In this document: positions 1 to 6,889 of the stretch, in pieces | How positions within the stretch are numbered: the stretch's first letter is position 1 | Layout: every line of letters begins with the position of its first letter | Assembly (NCBI RefSeq): GCF_010993975.1 | Contig: NZ_JAACZO010000002.1 | Location: 1 to 64,000, forward strand | DNA from: Halomonas faecis | Lineage (GTDB): Bacteria > Pseudomonadota > Gammaproteobacteria > Pseudomonadales > Halomonadaceae | Reading direction: 5' to 3' | Length of the DNA stretch: 64,000 bases | Translations under genes and position numbers: made by a program | The notes under the pieces: model-generated | Database searches by the model: none | What the model saw: the letters and a program-made list of their open reading frames with translations, nothing else | Told to the model about the DNA's origin: nothing

Positions 1-90
1 TTCGTGTTCGAGACTCTGCCGAGGCTTGGCGAAGATGACGACCTCGACACGCTGCTGCCGTGGCACTGGAAAGACACTCTACCGGGCTGA
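1..90 (+). CDS. IS66 transposase, C-terminal fragment
   Basis: Frame 1 is open from the window edge and stops at TGA 88-90, giving 29 residues. They contain ETLPRLGEDDDLDTLLPWHW, which matches the usual ending of IS66 transposases (a leucine/proline helix, an acidic linker, then LLPWNW or LLPHRW). This tail is typical of the small IS66 C-terminal domain that follows the DDE catalytic core. The gene continues upstream out of the window, so nothing can be said about whether the element is intact or active. Confidence 0.6.
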   Translation, partial: FVFETLPRLGEDDDLDTLLPWHWKDTLPG

Positions 91-115
91 CTCACATCGC
101 AACAGGTGGGGTTAC
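1..115 (+). mobile_element. Right end of an IS66-family insertion sequence (partial)
   Basis: The first bases encode a transposase C-terminus that closes at 90, and the sequence then reaches GTTAC at 111-115. IS66-family elements begin with GTAA and end with TTAC, so 115 is the likely outer edge of the element. From 117 onward the frame continues as a RidA-family protein cut off from its N-terminus, which fits insertion into that gene. The left end and the rest of the element lie outside the window. The family call rests on a short stretch and is probable rather than certain. Confidence 0.6.
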
Positions 116-116
116 T

Positions 117-401
117 GGATCGTTTACAGAGGTCGGCCTATACCTTCTGGCGCTCATCAAAGAGGCGCTTGGAAGCTTCGAACGGGTGCAGAGTGTCGTC
201 AAGGTTTTTGGCATGGTGAATGCCGACCCAAACTTCACTTCTCACACGGAAGTCATCAACGGCTGTTCTGACCTGCTTGTTGCAGTTCTTGGTGAGCGCG
301 GTGAGCATGCCCGTTCCGCCATTGGTGTCGGCTCTTTGCCCAAGGGGTTTGCTGTGGAAATCGAGGCCATCGTTGAGTTCTCGGAGAATAGTGACGGCTA
401 A
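117..401 (+). pseudogene. RidA-family protein, 5' part removed by IS66 insertion
   Basis: The frame open from 117 to the TAA at 399-401 encodes the last ~94 residues of a RidA/YjgF-type protein: ALGSFERVQSVVKVFGMVN, then VINGCSDLLV, HARSAIGVGSLP and VEIEAIVEF. These are the conserved central and C-terminal blocks of the subfamily with a VINGASDLL segment. RidA proteins hydrolyse reactive enamine/imine intermediates released by PLP enzymes. The N-terminal ~50 residues are missing and are replaced upstream by the IS66 end, so the gene is broken. Its stop codon overlaps an attC-like site, so it may have been the coding part of an integron cassette. No start codon with a ribosome site is present in the remnant. 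Confidence 0.6.
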
Positions 402-473
402 CCATTCCACGGAGCGGACGCTTTTCAGCGTGCTGCGCCCGCTTCCGGTCGTCACTCATGAAAGACGTTAGGC
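396..473 (+). repeat. attC-like integron recombination site
   Basis: GGCTAAC (396-402) and GTTAGGC (467-473) form imperfect outer arms (6 of 7 paired). The right one fits the GTTRRRY attC core. Inside, GGAGCGGACGC (411-421) pairs with GCGCCCGCTTCC (435-446) with one mismatch and one unpaired T, like the extrahelical bases of real attC hairpins. The site is 78 bp, starts at the stop of the RidA remnant and lies just before the next small gene, which is where a cassette attC belongs. No integrase gene and no second convincing attC are in the window. Confidence 0.45.
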
Positions 474-504
474 GTGATCAACTCCCCTCACCATAGAAGA
501 GCGA

Positions 505-915
505 ATGGAAATCAAGTGCATTGCGGAGTTTGCTTCGATAACCCAAGACCCAAAGGCCAGTACGTCTCTATATCAAGATGCATTAGGGCTGCCGCTGGAG
601 AAGATGGACGATTATCGCTTCATTGATAAATTCCCTGGGGAAAACCATTTTGGTGTATGGCCTGTTTCAATGGCAGCCCAGTCTTGTTTTGGGAAAGACA
701 AATGGCCAGCGATTGTTCCTGTGCCTACAGCCACGATTGAGTTTGAGCTGGCGGATGGAGCGGCTGTCGAGGCGGCAGTGCTAGAAATGAAAGAGAATGG
801 ATATGAGTTCATTCACGAAGCCCGTACCGAACCGTGGGGGCAGATAGTCGCAAGGTTCATGAGCCCCGAGGGTATATTGGTGGGGCTGAGTTATTCGCCA
901 TGGCTTCATGAATGA
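505..915 (+). CDS. VOC (glyoxalase/bleomycin resistance-like) family protein
   Basis: A protein of 136 residues with the VOC fold: a first beta-alpha-beta unit (CIAEFASITQDPKASTSLYQDALGLPLEK) and a second (ATIEFELADGAAVEAAVLEMKENGYEFI) ending in a strand rich in F/G (FMSPEGILVGLSYSP). VOC proteins are small metal-dependent lyases, dioxygenases or antibiotic-binding proteins, and the substrate cannot be read here. The gene is AT-richer than most of the window and follows the attC-like site with 31 bp between them, so it may be a cassette passenger. ATG 505 is preceded by a purine-rich AGAAGAG. The downstream GNAT remnant begins inside its last codons. Confidence 0.7.
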   Translation: MEIKCIAEFASITQDPKASTSLYQDALGLPLEKMDDYRFIDKFPGENHFGVWPVSMAAQSCFGKDKWPAIVPVPTATIEFELADGAAVEAAVLEMKENGYEFIHEARTEPWGQIVARFMSPEGILVGLSYSPWLHE

Positions 916-1137
916 ACGCTTGGCCGCAATCTTTGTGGCACCAGATGTACAGGGAGAGGAATCGGAACGGCCTTGCTTGATGATGCCAAGAGTAGGCGAG
1001 AGAACCTGAAGCTCACTGTTTACAGAGAAGATGATTTGAGCGTTAATTTCTATGAGAAGCATGGCTTCATTTTGTTTGGCGATCAGATCGACAAGCATAC
1101 TGGCCACTACGAGATCATTATGCAGTGTTGCCCTTAG
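908..1137 (+). pseudogene. GNAT acetyltransferase remnant with frameshift
   Basis: From the ATG at 908 the frame reads NERLAAIFVAPDVQGE and then diverges. Shifting frame at about 957 restores the GNAT signature GIGTALLDDAK and the C-terminal LSVNFYEKHGF block, ending at TAG 1135-1137. QGEGIGTALL is the acetyl-CoA pyrophosphate loop (Q/RxxGxG/A), and NFYEKHGF is the usual beta6-beta7 segment. The N-terminal half of a GNAT (~60 residues) is absent and the remaining half is frameshifted, so this is a decayed copy. A sequencing error could explain the shift but not the missing N-terminus. Confidence 0.6.
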
Positions 1138-1177
1138 TAGATCGCAGGCGTTCGTGGTTTGCGGTTGGCGGTGACTC

Positions 1178-1582
1178 ATGAAATCGATACGCAGCCTTGG
1201 AGTTATAAGGCTCGTGGTTATGTTGATATTTAGTACTTTTACGATTAAGGGGGTTCGTGTGGCCTTTAGGAAACCTATATCTACGTTGGGCGGTTTGATG
1301 TGGTGGAGCAACATCAAGCAGGATGATCACTTCATTATGCAGGAGCACAAGGTCGGTCTTCCGGTTTGGCCTTATAAATATAGAATTTCTCTTCGTGAGA
1401 ACCGAATGGAAATCGCGAACTCAAATGACAGGGAAGAAATTTTGCGTGACTGGGATTATCTGCAGAGCCACGCTGTTCCCCAGATCAATGAGAGCATAGA
1501 TGTCGGTAAAACGCTGAAGGATATTGACTACGTTGGTATTGTTAAAGAAGTCGTGTCGGTCTATCGTGGTATCGGCCAATGA
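1178..1582 (+). CDS. Hypothetical protein of 134 residues
   Basis: I do not recognise a family. The N-terminus is basic and hydrophobic (RSLGVIRLVVMLIFSTFTIKGV, residues 4-25), which could be a signal anchor or single membrane helix. The remainder is soluble-looking and mixed charged (EILRDWDYLQSH, TLKDIDYVGIVKEVVSVY). Codon use is AT-rich like its neighbours and unlike the operons further on, and the gene lies in a run of small same-strand orphan genes, so a mobile-cassette origin is plausible. ATG 1178 has only a weak GGCGGTG upstream. It could also be a lipid- or membrane-associated accessory protein. Confidence 0.5.
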   Translation: MKSIRSLGVIRLVVMLIFSTFTIKGVRVAFRKPISTLGGLMWWSNIKQDDHFIMQEHKVGLPVWPYKYRISLRENRMEIANSNDREEILRDWDYLQSHAVPQINESIDVGKTLKDIDYVGIVKEVVSVYRGIGQ

Positions 1583-1659
1583 GGGCACGCTAGCCACATT
1601 GGTTGAATCGCCCATTTGGGTTGCCTGTTGTTAGCGTTTTTTGAAGCAATGGTGTGAGC

Positions 1660-2010
1660 ATGGAAAACATAATTTTGGGAGTCGTCAATATTTCAGTCTC
1701 CGCTTTAACCATATTGCTTTCTATCCCGCTCGTTAGACGAAAGATTCGCATGAATGGAATCTACGGAGTCAGAACCAAATACTCATACCATTGCGATGAA
1801 GCTTGGTACGAGATCAACGCGTATGGAGGAAAGCAGTTCATTTTTTGGTCGATGATTCTCGCTTTGGTTGGGGTGGTCGCCTTTTTTGTCGAGCTTGAGG
1901 ATCATCCTGCGTTGACTATGCTATTTGCATTCGCGCCGCTGGTACTCATCGTACCTGCAGTCATGAGCTGGCACTATGGAAAGAAGCTCAATGTTGTAGA
2001 GAAAAGATGA
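1660..2010 (+). CDS. SdpI family membrane protein
   Basis: A membrane protein of 116 residues with three hydrophobic segments (about residues 2-22, 61-80 and 86-106). Between the first two lies the SdpI-family signature KIRMNGIYGVRT followed by AWYEINAYGGKQFI, matching the family pattern K-x-x-N-x-x-Y-G-x-R-T and W-x-x-x-N-x-x-x-G. SdpI is the immunity/signalling protein against the SDP toxin in Bacillus; most homologues elsewhere are uncharacterised. I chose the ATG at 1660; a GTG two codons earlier is also in frame. No toxin partner is visible nearby. Confidence 0.75.
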   Translation: MENIILGVVNISVSALTILLSIPLVRRKIRMNGIYGVRTKYSYHCDEAWYEINAYGGKQFIFWSMILALVGVVAFFVELEDHPALTMLFAFAPLVLIVPAVMSWHYGKKLNVVEKR

Positions 2011-2192
2011 TGGTCAGTTGCGGCTGGGCAGATTGTGCATTTTATTTACGGCGGCAGGTGAATGGCTGTGGTGAGAGTGTTGGGAGAATGCCCGAGATAG
2101 CGTGGCGCTACTTATATTTTTTCTTCTCTATTATATAGGTATTTACCCTGCAATATTGATGCAGTGAGAAGCTTTAGTCTAGGAGAAAGAAC

Positions 2193-2582
2193 GTGATCGC
2201 TTTTGGAAGGATGGTCATCCTCGTCAAAGGCTATGAGGAGGCTCTTGATTTTTATGCCGGAAAGCTTGGTCTTGACGTGAAAGCCGATATCGATGCAGGG
2301 GAACGCCGTTTCGTTCACCTGACGTTTCCGGGTCAGGAAAGTGCCGGATTCTGGCTATTGAAAGCGGAAACCGAGAGGGATTTGGCCGTCGTTGGTCGGC
2401 AGGCGGGTGACCAGCCTTTTGGGGTGATCTATACGGACGATTTCGACGCGGAATACGAGCGGCTTCAAGAGGCGGGTATCGAGTTTCTGGAGCGGCCGGT
2501 CAACGGTGAGGGGGCAATTTCCGTTCACTTTTCGGACTTGTATGGGAACAAATTTGTGCTCGTGCAGGTGACGAATGCATGA
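2193..2582 (+). CDS. VOC family protein
   Basis: A VOC-fold protein of 129 residues: MVILVKGYEEALDFYAGKLG at the start and DDFDAEYERLQEAGIEFLERP followed by VHFSDLYGNKFVLVQ at the end, the standard paired beta-alpha-beta-beta-beta units with E/H metal-binding positions. Such proteins include glyoxalase I-like lyases, dioxygenases and drug-sequestering proteins; substrate unknown. The GTG start at 2193 is supported by AGGAGA at 2180-2185, and no ATG lies in a suitable position. It is unrelated in detail to the VOC protein at 505, so the two are not a recent duplication. Confidence 0.8.
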   Translation: MIAFGRMVILVKGYEEALDFYAGKLGLDVKADIDAGERRFVHLTFPGQESAGFWLLKAETERDLAVVGRQAGDQPFGVIYTDDFDAEYERLQEAGIEFLERPVNGEGAISVHFSDLYGNKFVLVQVTNA

Positions 2583-2675
2583 TCGAGTCATGCCAGTCAC
2601 TACCCACGGTCGCTGAACGCGGGTGATCTTGCACCGTTGATAGCGGCGTTGGGTCTCATAGGAGAGTCACCGTTC

Positions 2676-3290
2676 ATGTTCTCTGCCGAATTCCTGCTTA
2701 CGTCATTGGTCGTCGTGCTCATTCCTGGTACCGGTGTGGTATTTACCGTTTCCACCGGTCTGATGCAGGGTCGTCGGGCAAGCCTCTACGCGTCGCTCGG
2801 ATGCACACTCGGTATCGTTCCGCACCTGTTGGCCACCGTTCTGGGGCTGGCGGCCATCCTGCATACGAGCGCGGTCGCCTTTCAGGTACTCAAGTATGCC
2901 GGTGTGGCGTATCTTCTCTACCTTGCTCTCGCCACATGGCGCGACCGGAGTGCTTTCTCCGTTCAGGAGGTGCAGGGGAAGGCGGGCGCTGTTTCGTTGG
3001 TGATCAAGGCATTTCTGCTGAACATCCTCAATCCCAAGCTCACCATTTTCTTTCTGGCGTTCTTGCCGCAGTTCGTGGCGGCCGAGGCGGTGTCGCCGAT
3101 GGCTCAGTTGCTGGGCTTGAGCGCCATCTTCATGGTCATGACCTTCGTCGTCTTCGTCATCTATGGGCAACTCGCCCATGCGTTCCGAGCCGTCGTCATC
3201 GAGTCCCCAAGGGTGCAGGGTTGGTTGCGACGCAGCTTCGCCGCGGCGTTCGCCGGGCTCGGTGCGCAGCTCGCTCTGTCGGAGCGGTGA
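2676..3290 (+). CDS. LysE/RhtB family amino-acid exporter
   Basis: The protein has 204 residues and six predicted membrane segments. The family hallmarks are visible: a PGTGVVFTVSTGLMQGRRASL motif near residues 16-36 (the conserved P-G-P/T and G-x-x-x-G region) and AFLLNILNPKLTIFFLAFLPQFV, the family NPK(A/L) segment. LysE/RhtB proteins export amino acids such as lysine, threonine or homoserine lactone by proton exchange. The ATG at 2676 is preferred because AGGAGAG lies at 2660-2666; a longer frame from a TTG at 2637 lacks such a site. It stands alone, convergent with the diguanylate cyclase gene. Confidence 0.85.
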   Translation: MFSAEFLLTSLVVVLIPGTGVVFTVSTGLMQGRRASLYASLGCTLGIVPHLLATVLGLAAILHTSAVAFQVLKYAGVAYLLYLALATWRDRSAFSVQEVQGKAGAVSLVIKAFLLNILNPKLTIFFLAFLPQFVAAEAVSPMAQLLGLSAIFMVMTFVVFVIYGQLAHAFRAVVIESPRVQGWLRRSFAAAFAGLGAQLALSER

Positions 3291-3359
3291 GGCCATGAAG
3301 TGACCCTCTCCAACGCCGCACAGGCAATGTAGGTACTACGGCCTGGTTCTCACCCTAAT

Positions 3360-5438
3360 CTATCCGCTCGGTGCTTTTGGCGTCAGCTCGGGCGGAACTT
3401 CGTCAGCGTCGACGATTCGATTTCGGCCCGTTTGTTTGGCTTGATAGAGCGCAATGTCGGCCGCCTTGAGCAAGCTATACACGTCGTGGCCGTGCGTAGG
3501 GTAGAGGGCTGTGCCGGCGGAAACGGTGACTTTCTCGGCCAGCCCAGGCACTTCCAGCGTCTCGATGCGGTTGCGCACCAGCTCGGCCAGGGCGCGCAGG
3601 CCTTGTGTATCGGCCTCGGGGATGATCAGGGTGAATTCCTCGCCGCCGTAGCGGCAAGCGATGTCCTCGCGGCGAACGGTGCGCCCGAGCAGTTCACCGA
3701 CTTTGCTTAGTACCTTATCGCCGATATCGTGGCCGTAGCAGTCGTTGAATCGTTTGAAGTGGTCTACGTCCAGCATGACGATGCCGATCTGGCCACCATG
3801 ACGTTGAACTCGGGAAATCTCGTTAGCGAGGGCCTCCTCCAGCCGCCTGCGATTGAACAAGCCGGTCAGCGAGTCCTTGATGGACTGTTGGTGCAAGCGC
3901 TCGCGGAGCCGCAGGTTGGTGACGGTGAGAGCGGCATGTTCGACGACCGTCGTCATCAGCGGCTGACGGTTGCCGAGCACCCGAGTCATGTCTTCGCCGC
4001 GCTCGGTGGCCGGGATCAATTTGATGATTCCGATCATGGCGTCTTCCGTTCGCAGCGGTATGCACAGGCTCGTTACCCCTTCGTCTTGGCAATGGCGGCA
4101 GGGGGAGTCATCGGCGTTGGGAACGTGGCGTTGGGCCTTGCCGAGTCGAAACGCCGAGCACGACGGGTCGGGTCCATCATCTCGGGAGTGGTGACAGTTA
4201 TCGCCCCATTGAGCTGACAGTTGCAACTGGCCGTTTGAGTCCGCCAGGTAGGCGCGGCCGGCGTCATGTGGAAAAAGCGCCTGGCTAGTTCGGGTCACGG
4301 CAGCGAAAACCTGCTTTTCGCTGGAGCAGGACAGGAGCCGTTCGCCCATGCTGGTGAGTTCGGCGTTCTCTCGGCTGCGGTCTTCTAGGCTCCGGACCGT
4401 TTGGGCCAGTGCGGTGGTACGCTCCGCCACGCGGTGCTCCAAGTTGTGAAACTGGTCCCGGAGGCGGGCGATCATGGTGTTGATGGCCTTGGCGAGAATG
4501 CCGATCTCATCGTTGCGGTCGATGTCCGAACTCGCTGAGAGCTCGCCGTCGCCGACTCGGGTTGCGGTTTCGGCGAGCCGGCTGATCGGCGTGATAATTC
4601 GGCACAGAAAGAAGTAGGCGCCGATGAAAGTAACGATCAGGATCAGGCCGGCGATGAACAGGATTCTCGCAGTCAGTTGGTCCCCGGTACGCTGTAGCTC
4701 GTCGCGGTAGACCGAGGAGGCGATGTACCAGTCGAATTCGGGCAGATAACGGACCCAGGAAACCTTATCGTAGATGTAGTTTCCCGGATCGCTTGGCTTG
4801 TCCCACTTGTAGACGACCCGACCATCCGGAGTGTCCGCTGCCGTCATCAGTTCGCTCGAGAGCGAGCGGTTGCTGATCGGGTTCAGCAAATCACGGACGT
4901 TGGTGCCCTCGATATTCGGGTTGGGGTGGATGACCATCTCATGGTCGCCATCGAATACGAACAGGTAACCGGAATCGGCGATGCGTGTTTCGTGCAAGTG
5001 GCGGCGTAGGCGTTCGGTGAAGATGGCCTTCCGGGCCGCAACCTCTTCCTCTAGGTTGTCAACATAGTCGTTGTCCTGCTCGTATCCAGTATGGCGTATG
5101 CTCTCCAGCAGCTGTGTCGTGGCCACCCCGGCGTTGAGGTTTGGGGCCGCGATTGGCGTTTCCAGGCGATCGATGCCTGTCTCGACGAGTTGGAGTAGGT
5201 TGCGCCGTTCGTGGCGGCGAGAGCGCAAGGCGGATTCTTGCCACGCTTGGATTTCTTGATGCGCGCTGGAGGCAAGTTCGTAAACGTTGTCGAGGACGAC
5301 CCTGCCGATGCTTTCCTCCTGCCGCTCGAGAAGGTTCCGAAGCCAGGGTACCGACGACAGGTAGCTGACGCCGGTGAACGCCAGTACACAGACGATAATG
5401 CCAGCATACGTCTTGAGAAAGAGCTTGGATTTTAGCAC
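3360..5438 (-). CDS. Membrane diguanylate cyclase, Cache-HAMP-GAF-GGDEF
   Basis: About 692 residues. Order: membrane helix near the N-terminus, periplasmic single-Cache sensor (SGYLFVFDGDHEMVIHPNP region), second membrane helix, HAMP (PISRLAETATRVGDGELSA), a GAF-like region with several Cys/His residues (HVPNADDSPCRHCQDEG), then a GGDEF domain with GGEEF near residues 598-602. RRED sits five residues before it and provides the RxxD inhibitory I-site. It should make c-di-GMP in response to a small periplasmic ligand, possibly also a cytoplasmic one. The start is uncertain: GTG at 5438 puts the first helix at the N-terminus, while an in-frame ATG at 5522 adds 28 residues; neither has a strong ribosome site. 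Confidence 0.85.
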   Translation of the reverse strand: MLKSKLFLKTYAGIIVCVLAFTGVSYLSSVPWLRNLLERQEESIGRVVLDNVYELASSAHQEIQAWQESALRSRRHERRNLLQLVETGIDRLETPIAAPNLNAGVATTQLLESIRHTGYEQDNDYVDNLEEEVAARKAIFTERLRRHLHETRIADSGYLFVFDGDHEMVIHPNPNIEGTNVRDLLNPISNRSLSSELMTAADTPDGRVVYKWDKPSDPGNYIYDKVSWVRYLPEFDWYIASSVYRDELQRTGDQLTARILFIAGLILIVTFIGAYFFLCRIITPISRLAETATRVGDGELSASSDIDRNDEIGILAKAINTMIARLRDQFHNLEHRVAERTTALAQTVRSLEDRSRENAELTSMGERLLSCSSEKQVFAAVTRTSQALFPHDAGRAYLADSNGQLQLSAQWGDNCHHSRDDGPDPSCSAFRLGKAQRHVPNADDSPCRHCQDEGVTSLCIPLRTEDAMIGIIKLIPATERGEDMTRVLGNRQPLMTTVVEHAALTVTNLRLRERLHQQSIKDSLTGLFNRRRLEEALANEISRVQRHGGQIGIVMLDVDHFKRFNDCYGHDIGDKVLSKVGELLGRTVRREDIACRYGGEEFTLIIPEADTQGLRALAELVRNRIETLEVPGLAEKVTVSAGTALYPTHGHDVYSLLKAADIALYQAKQTGRNRIVDADEVPPELTPKAPSG

Positions 5439-5734
5439 GTCATATTCCAAGGCGGGCTCATGACGGGCTGCGTTCTCTTCTATATGTTCGCGGGGCAAGC
5501 CATCGCCGCCGCAAATACCCATGCAACCAAACCGCTTTATGCAAAAAGGATCGCAGCCTCAATGCCTCGAAAGGCAGAGGTTGCCGGAGCACGGTGGCAC
5601 CGGGAACTTGGCCGCAGACCATACAATCGTTGCGTGGGCTTCGTTTTGATTGAGGTCAAATGCCTATGTTGTTCTTCCGTATAGCGCCGCCGTGAACCGT
5701 GCCACGTTGCCCGGAAAACCGACGAGCTGCCATG
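5439..5734. other. Gene-free stretch upstream of the diguanylate cyclase
   Basis: About 300 bases between the cyclase start and the hairpin at 5735. It must hold the cyclase promoter on the minus strand. A short plus-strand frame at 5460-5684 has no ribosome site, no recognisable motif and partly mirrors the alternative N-terminus of the cyclase, so I do not call it. I see no RNA gene or repeat here. Confidence 0.4.
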
Positions 5735-5777
5735 AAGCCCCCGAGCCAGTGTACTGACTCGGGGGCTTGTCGTTTTT
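5735..5777. terminator. Rho-independent terminator hairpin
   Basis: AAGCCCCCGAG (5735-5745) pairs perfectly with CTCGGGGGCTT (5758-5768), followed on the plus strand by GTCGTTTTT. It lies just beyond the stop of the duplicated mvaB tail at 5787. It is probably the original terminator of the minus-strand liu operon, although the T-run is on the plus side. Confidence 0.65.
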
Positions 5778-5786
5778 GCTGCGTGA

Positions 5787-5985
5787 CTATTTGGCGGCGA
5801 GCGCCACGCCCACCTTGGAGCGGTTGGGCCGCCCGATGTTCTGGGTGATCCAGGTGCCGGTGGCGGCGAGCGTGTCGAGGTCGATGCCGGTCTCGATACC
5901 CAGGCCGTCGAGCAGGTAGACCACGTCTTCGCTGGCCACGTTGCCGGAGGCGCCCTTGTGGCTATAGAGAGTGGGCAGCCGCCGA
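5787..5985 (-). pseudogene. Duplicated 3' end of mvaB (HMG-CoA lyase tail)
   Basis: This stretch repeats the last ~190 bases of mvaB directly downstream of the intact gene. The central ~130 bases (about 5829-5958) are nearly identical to 6027-6156 and encode the same [19 protein letters not shown] region. The outer ends have drifted: this copy ends VALAAK then TAG (5787-5789), while the active gene ends VALASR then TGA. Towards 5985 the copy degrades and its frame joins the mvaB stop. It has no start codon or ribosome site and is a tail fragment from a tandem duplication or recombination event. Confidence 0.8.
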
Positions 5986-6885
5986 TCAGCGGCTGGCCAA
6001 GGCTACCCCCACCTTCGACCGGTTGGGCCGGCCGATGGTCTGGGTGATCCAGGTGCCGGTGGCGGCGAGCGTGTCGAGGTCGATGCCGGTCTCGATACCC
6101 AGGCCGTCGAGCAGGTAGACCACGTCTTCGCTGGCCACGTTGCCGGAGGCGCCCTTGGCATAGGGGCAGCCGCCGAGGCCGGCGACGGAGCTGTCGACCA
6201 CCGCGATGCCTTCTTCCAGCACGGCGTAGAGGTTGGCGAGGGCCTGGCCGTAGGTGTCGTGGAAGTGGGCGGCGAGCTTGTCCATGGGGATGTCGCGACT
6301 CACGGCCTCGAGCATGCGCTTGGCCTTGAGCGGGGTGCCCACGCCGATGGTGTCGCCAAGCGAAACCTCGTAGCAGCCCATGTCATAGAGCGCCTTGCTC
6401 ACCTCGGCGACCTTGGCCGGGGCGATCTCGCCTTCGTAGGGGCAGCCGAGCACGCAGGAGACGTAGCCGCGCACGCGCACCTTGGCCTCTCGGGCACGCT
6501 CGAGCACCGGGGCGAAGCGTTCCAGGGATTCGGCCACGGAGCAGTTGATGTTCTTCTGCGAGAAGGCCTCAGAAGCCGCGCCGAATACCGCGACTTCCTC
6601 CACGCCGCACTCCAGTGCCGCTTCCAGCCCTTTGAGGTTGGGGGTCAGCGCGGCATAGGTGACGCCGTCGCGGCGGGTGAGGCCGGTCATCACCTCGCGG
6701 TGGTCGGCCATCTGGGGTACCCACTTGGGCGAGACGAAGCTGGCCGCTTCGATGTAGCCGATGCCGGCCGCACCTAGGCGGTCGATCAGTTCCAGCTTGG
6801 TTGGCGTCTCGATCGGTTCGGGTTCGTTCTGCAGCCCGTCGCGGGGGCCGACCTCGACCAGGCGCACGCGTTTGGGAAATGTCAT
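5986..6885 (-). CDS. mvaB: Hydroxymethylglutaryl-CoA lyase
   Basis: 299 residues, normal for the family. It cleaves HMG-CoA into acetoacetate and acetyl-CoA, the last step of leucine/isovalerate breakdown. Visible motifs are [12 protein letters not shown] near the N-terminus (catalytic R/D of the TIM barrel), HFHDTYGQ (metal-binding histidines) and the signature loop [17 protein letters not shown] with the active-site cysteine. ATG 6885 is chosen because GGAGGAG lies at 6893-6899; the frame extends further upstream into the liuD stop region without a better site. It is the last gene of the liu operon, 4 nt after liuD. Immediately downstream is a duplicated copy of its own 3' end. Confidence 0.93.
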   Translation of the reverse strand: MTFPKRVRLVEVGPRDGLQNEPEPIETPTKLELIDRLGAAGIGYIEAASFVSPKWVPQMADHREVMTGLTRRDGVTYAALTPNLKGLEAALECGVEEVAVFGAASEAFSQKNINCSVAESLERFAPVLERAREAKVRVRGYVSCVLGCPYEGEIAPAKVAEVSKALYDMGCYEVSLGDTIGVGTPLKAKRMLEAVSRDIPMDKLAAHFHDTYGQALANLYAVLEEGIAVVDSSVAGLGGCPYAKGASGNVASEDVVYLLDGLGIETGIDLDTLAATGTWITQTIGRPNRSKVGVALASR

Positions 6886-6889
6886 TGGC

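Noticed and set aside
138-455. Minus-strand frame of 105 residues opposite the RidA remnant
   Set aside because: The plus strand shows clear RidA motifs; the minus frame has none.
1588-1636. Second attC-like pair CGCTAGC / GTTAGCG
   Set aside because: One mismatch in the arms, the right core does not fit GTTRRRY, and the inner arms do not pair well; too weak to call.
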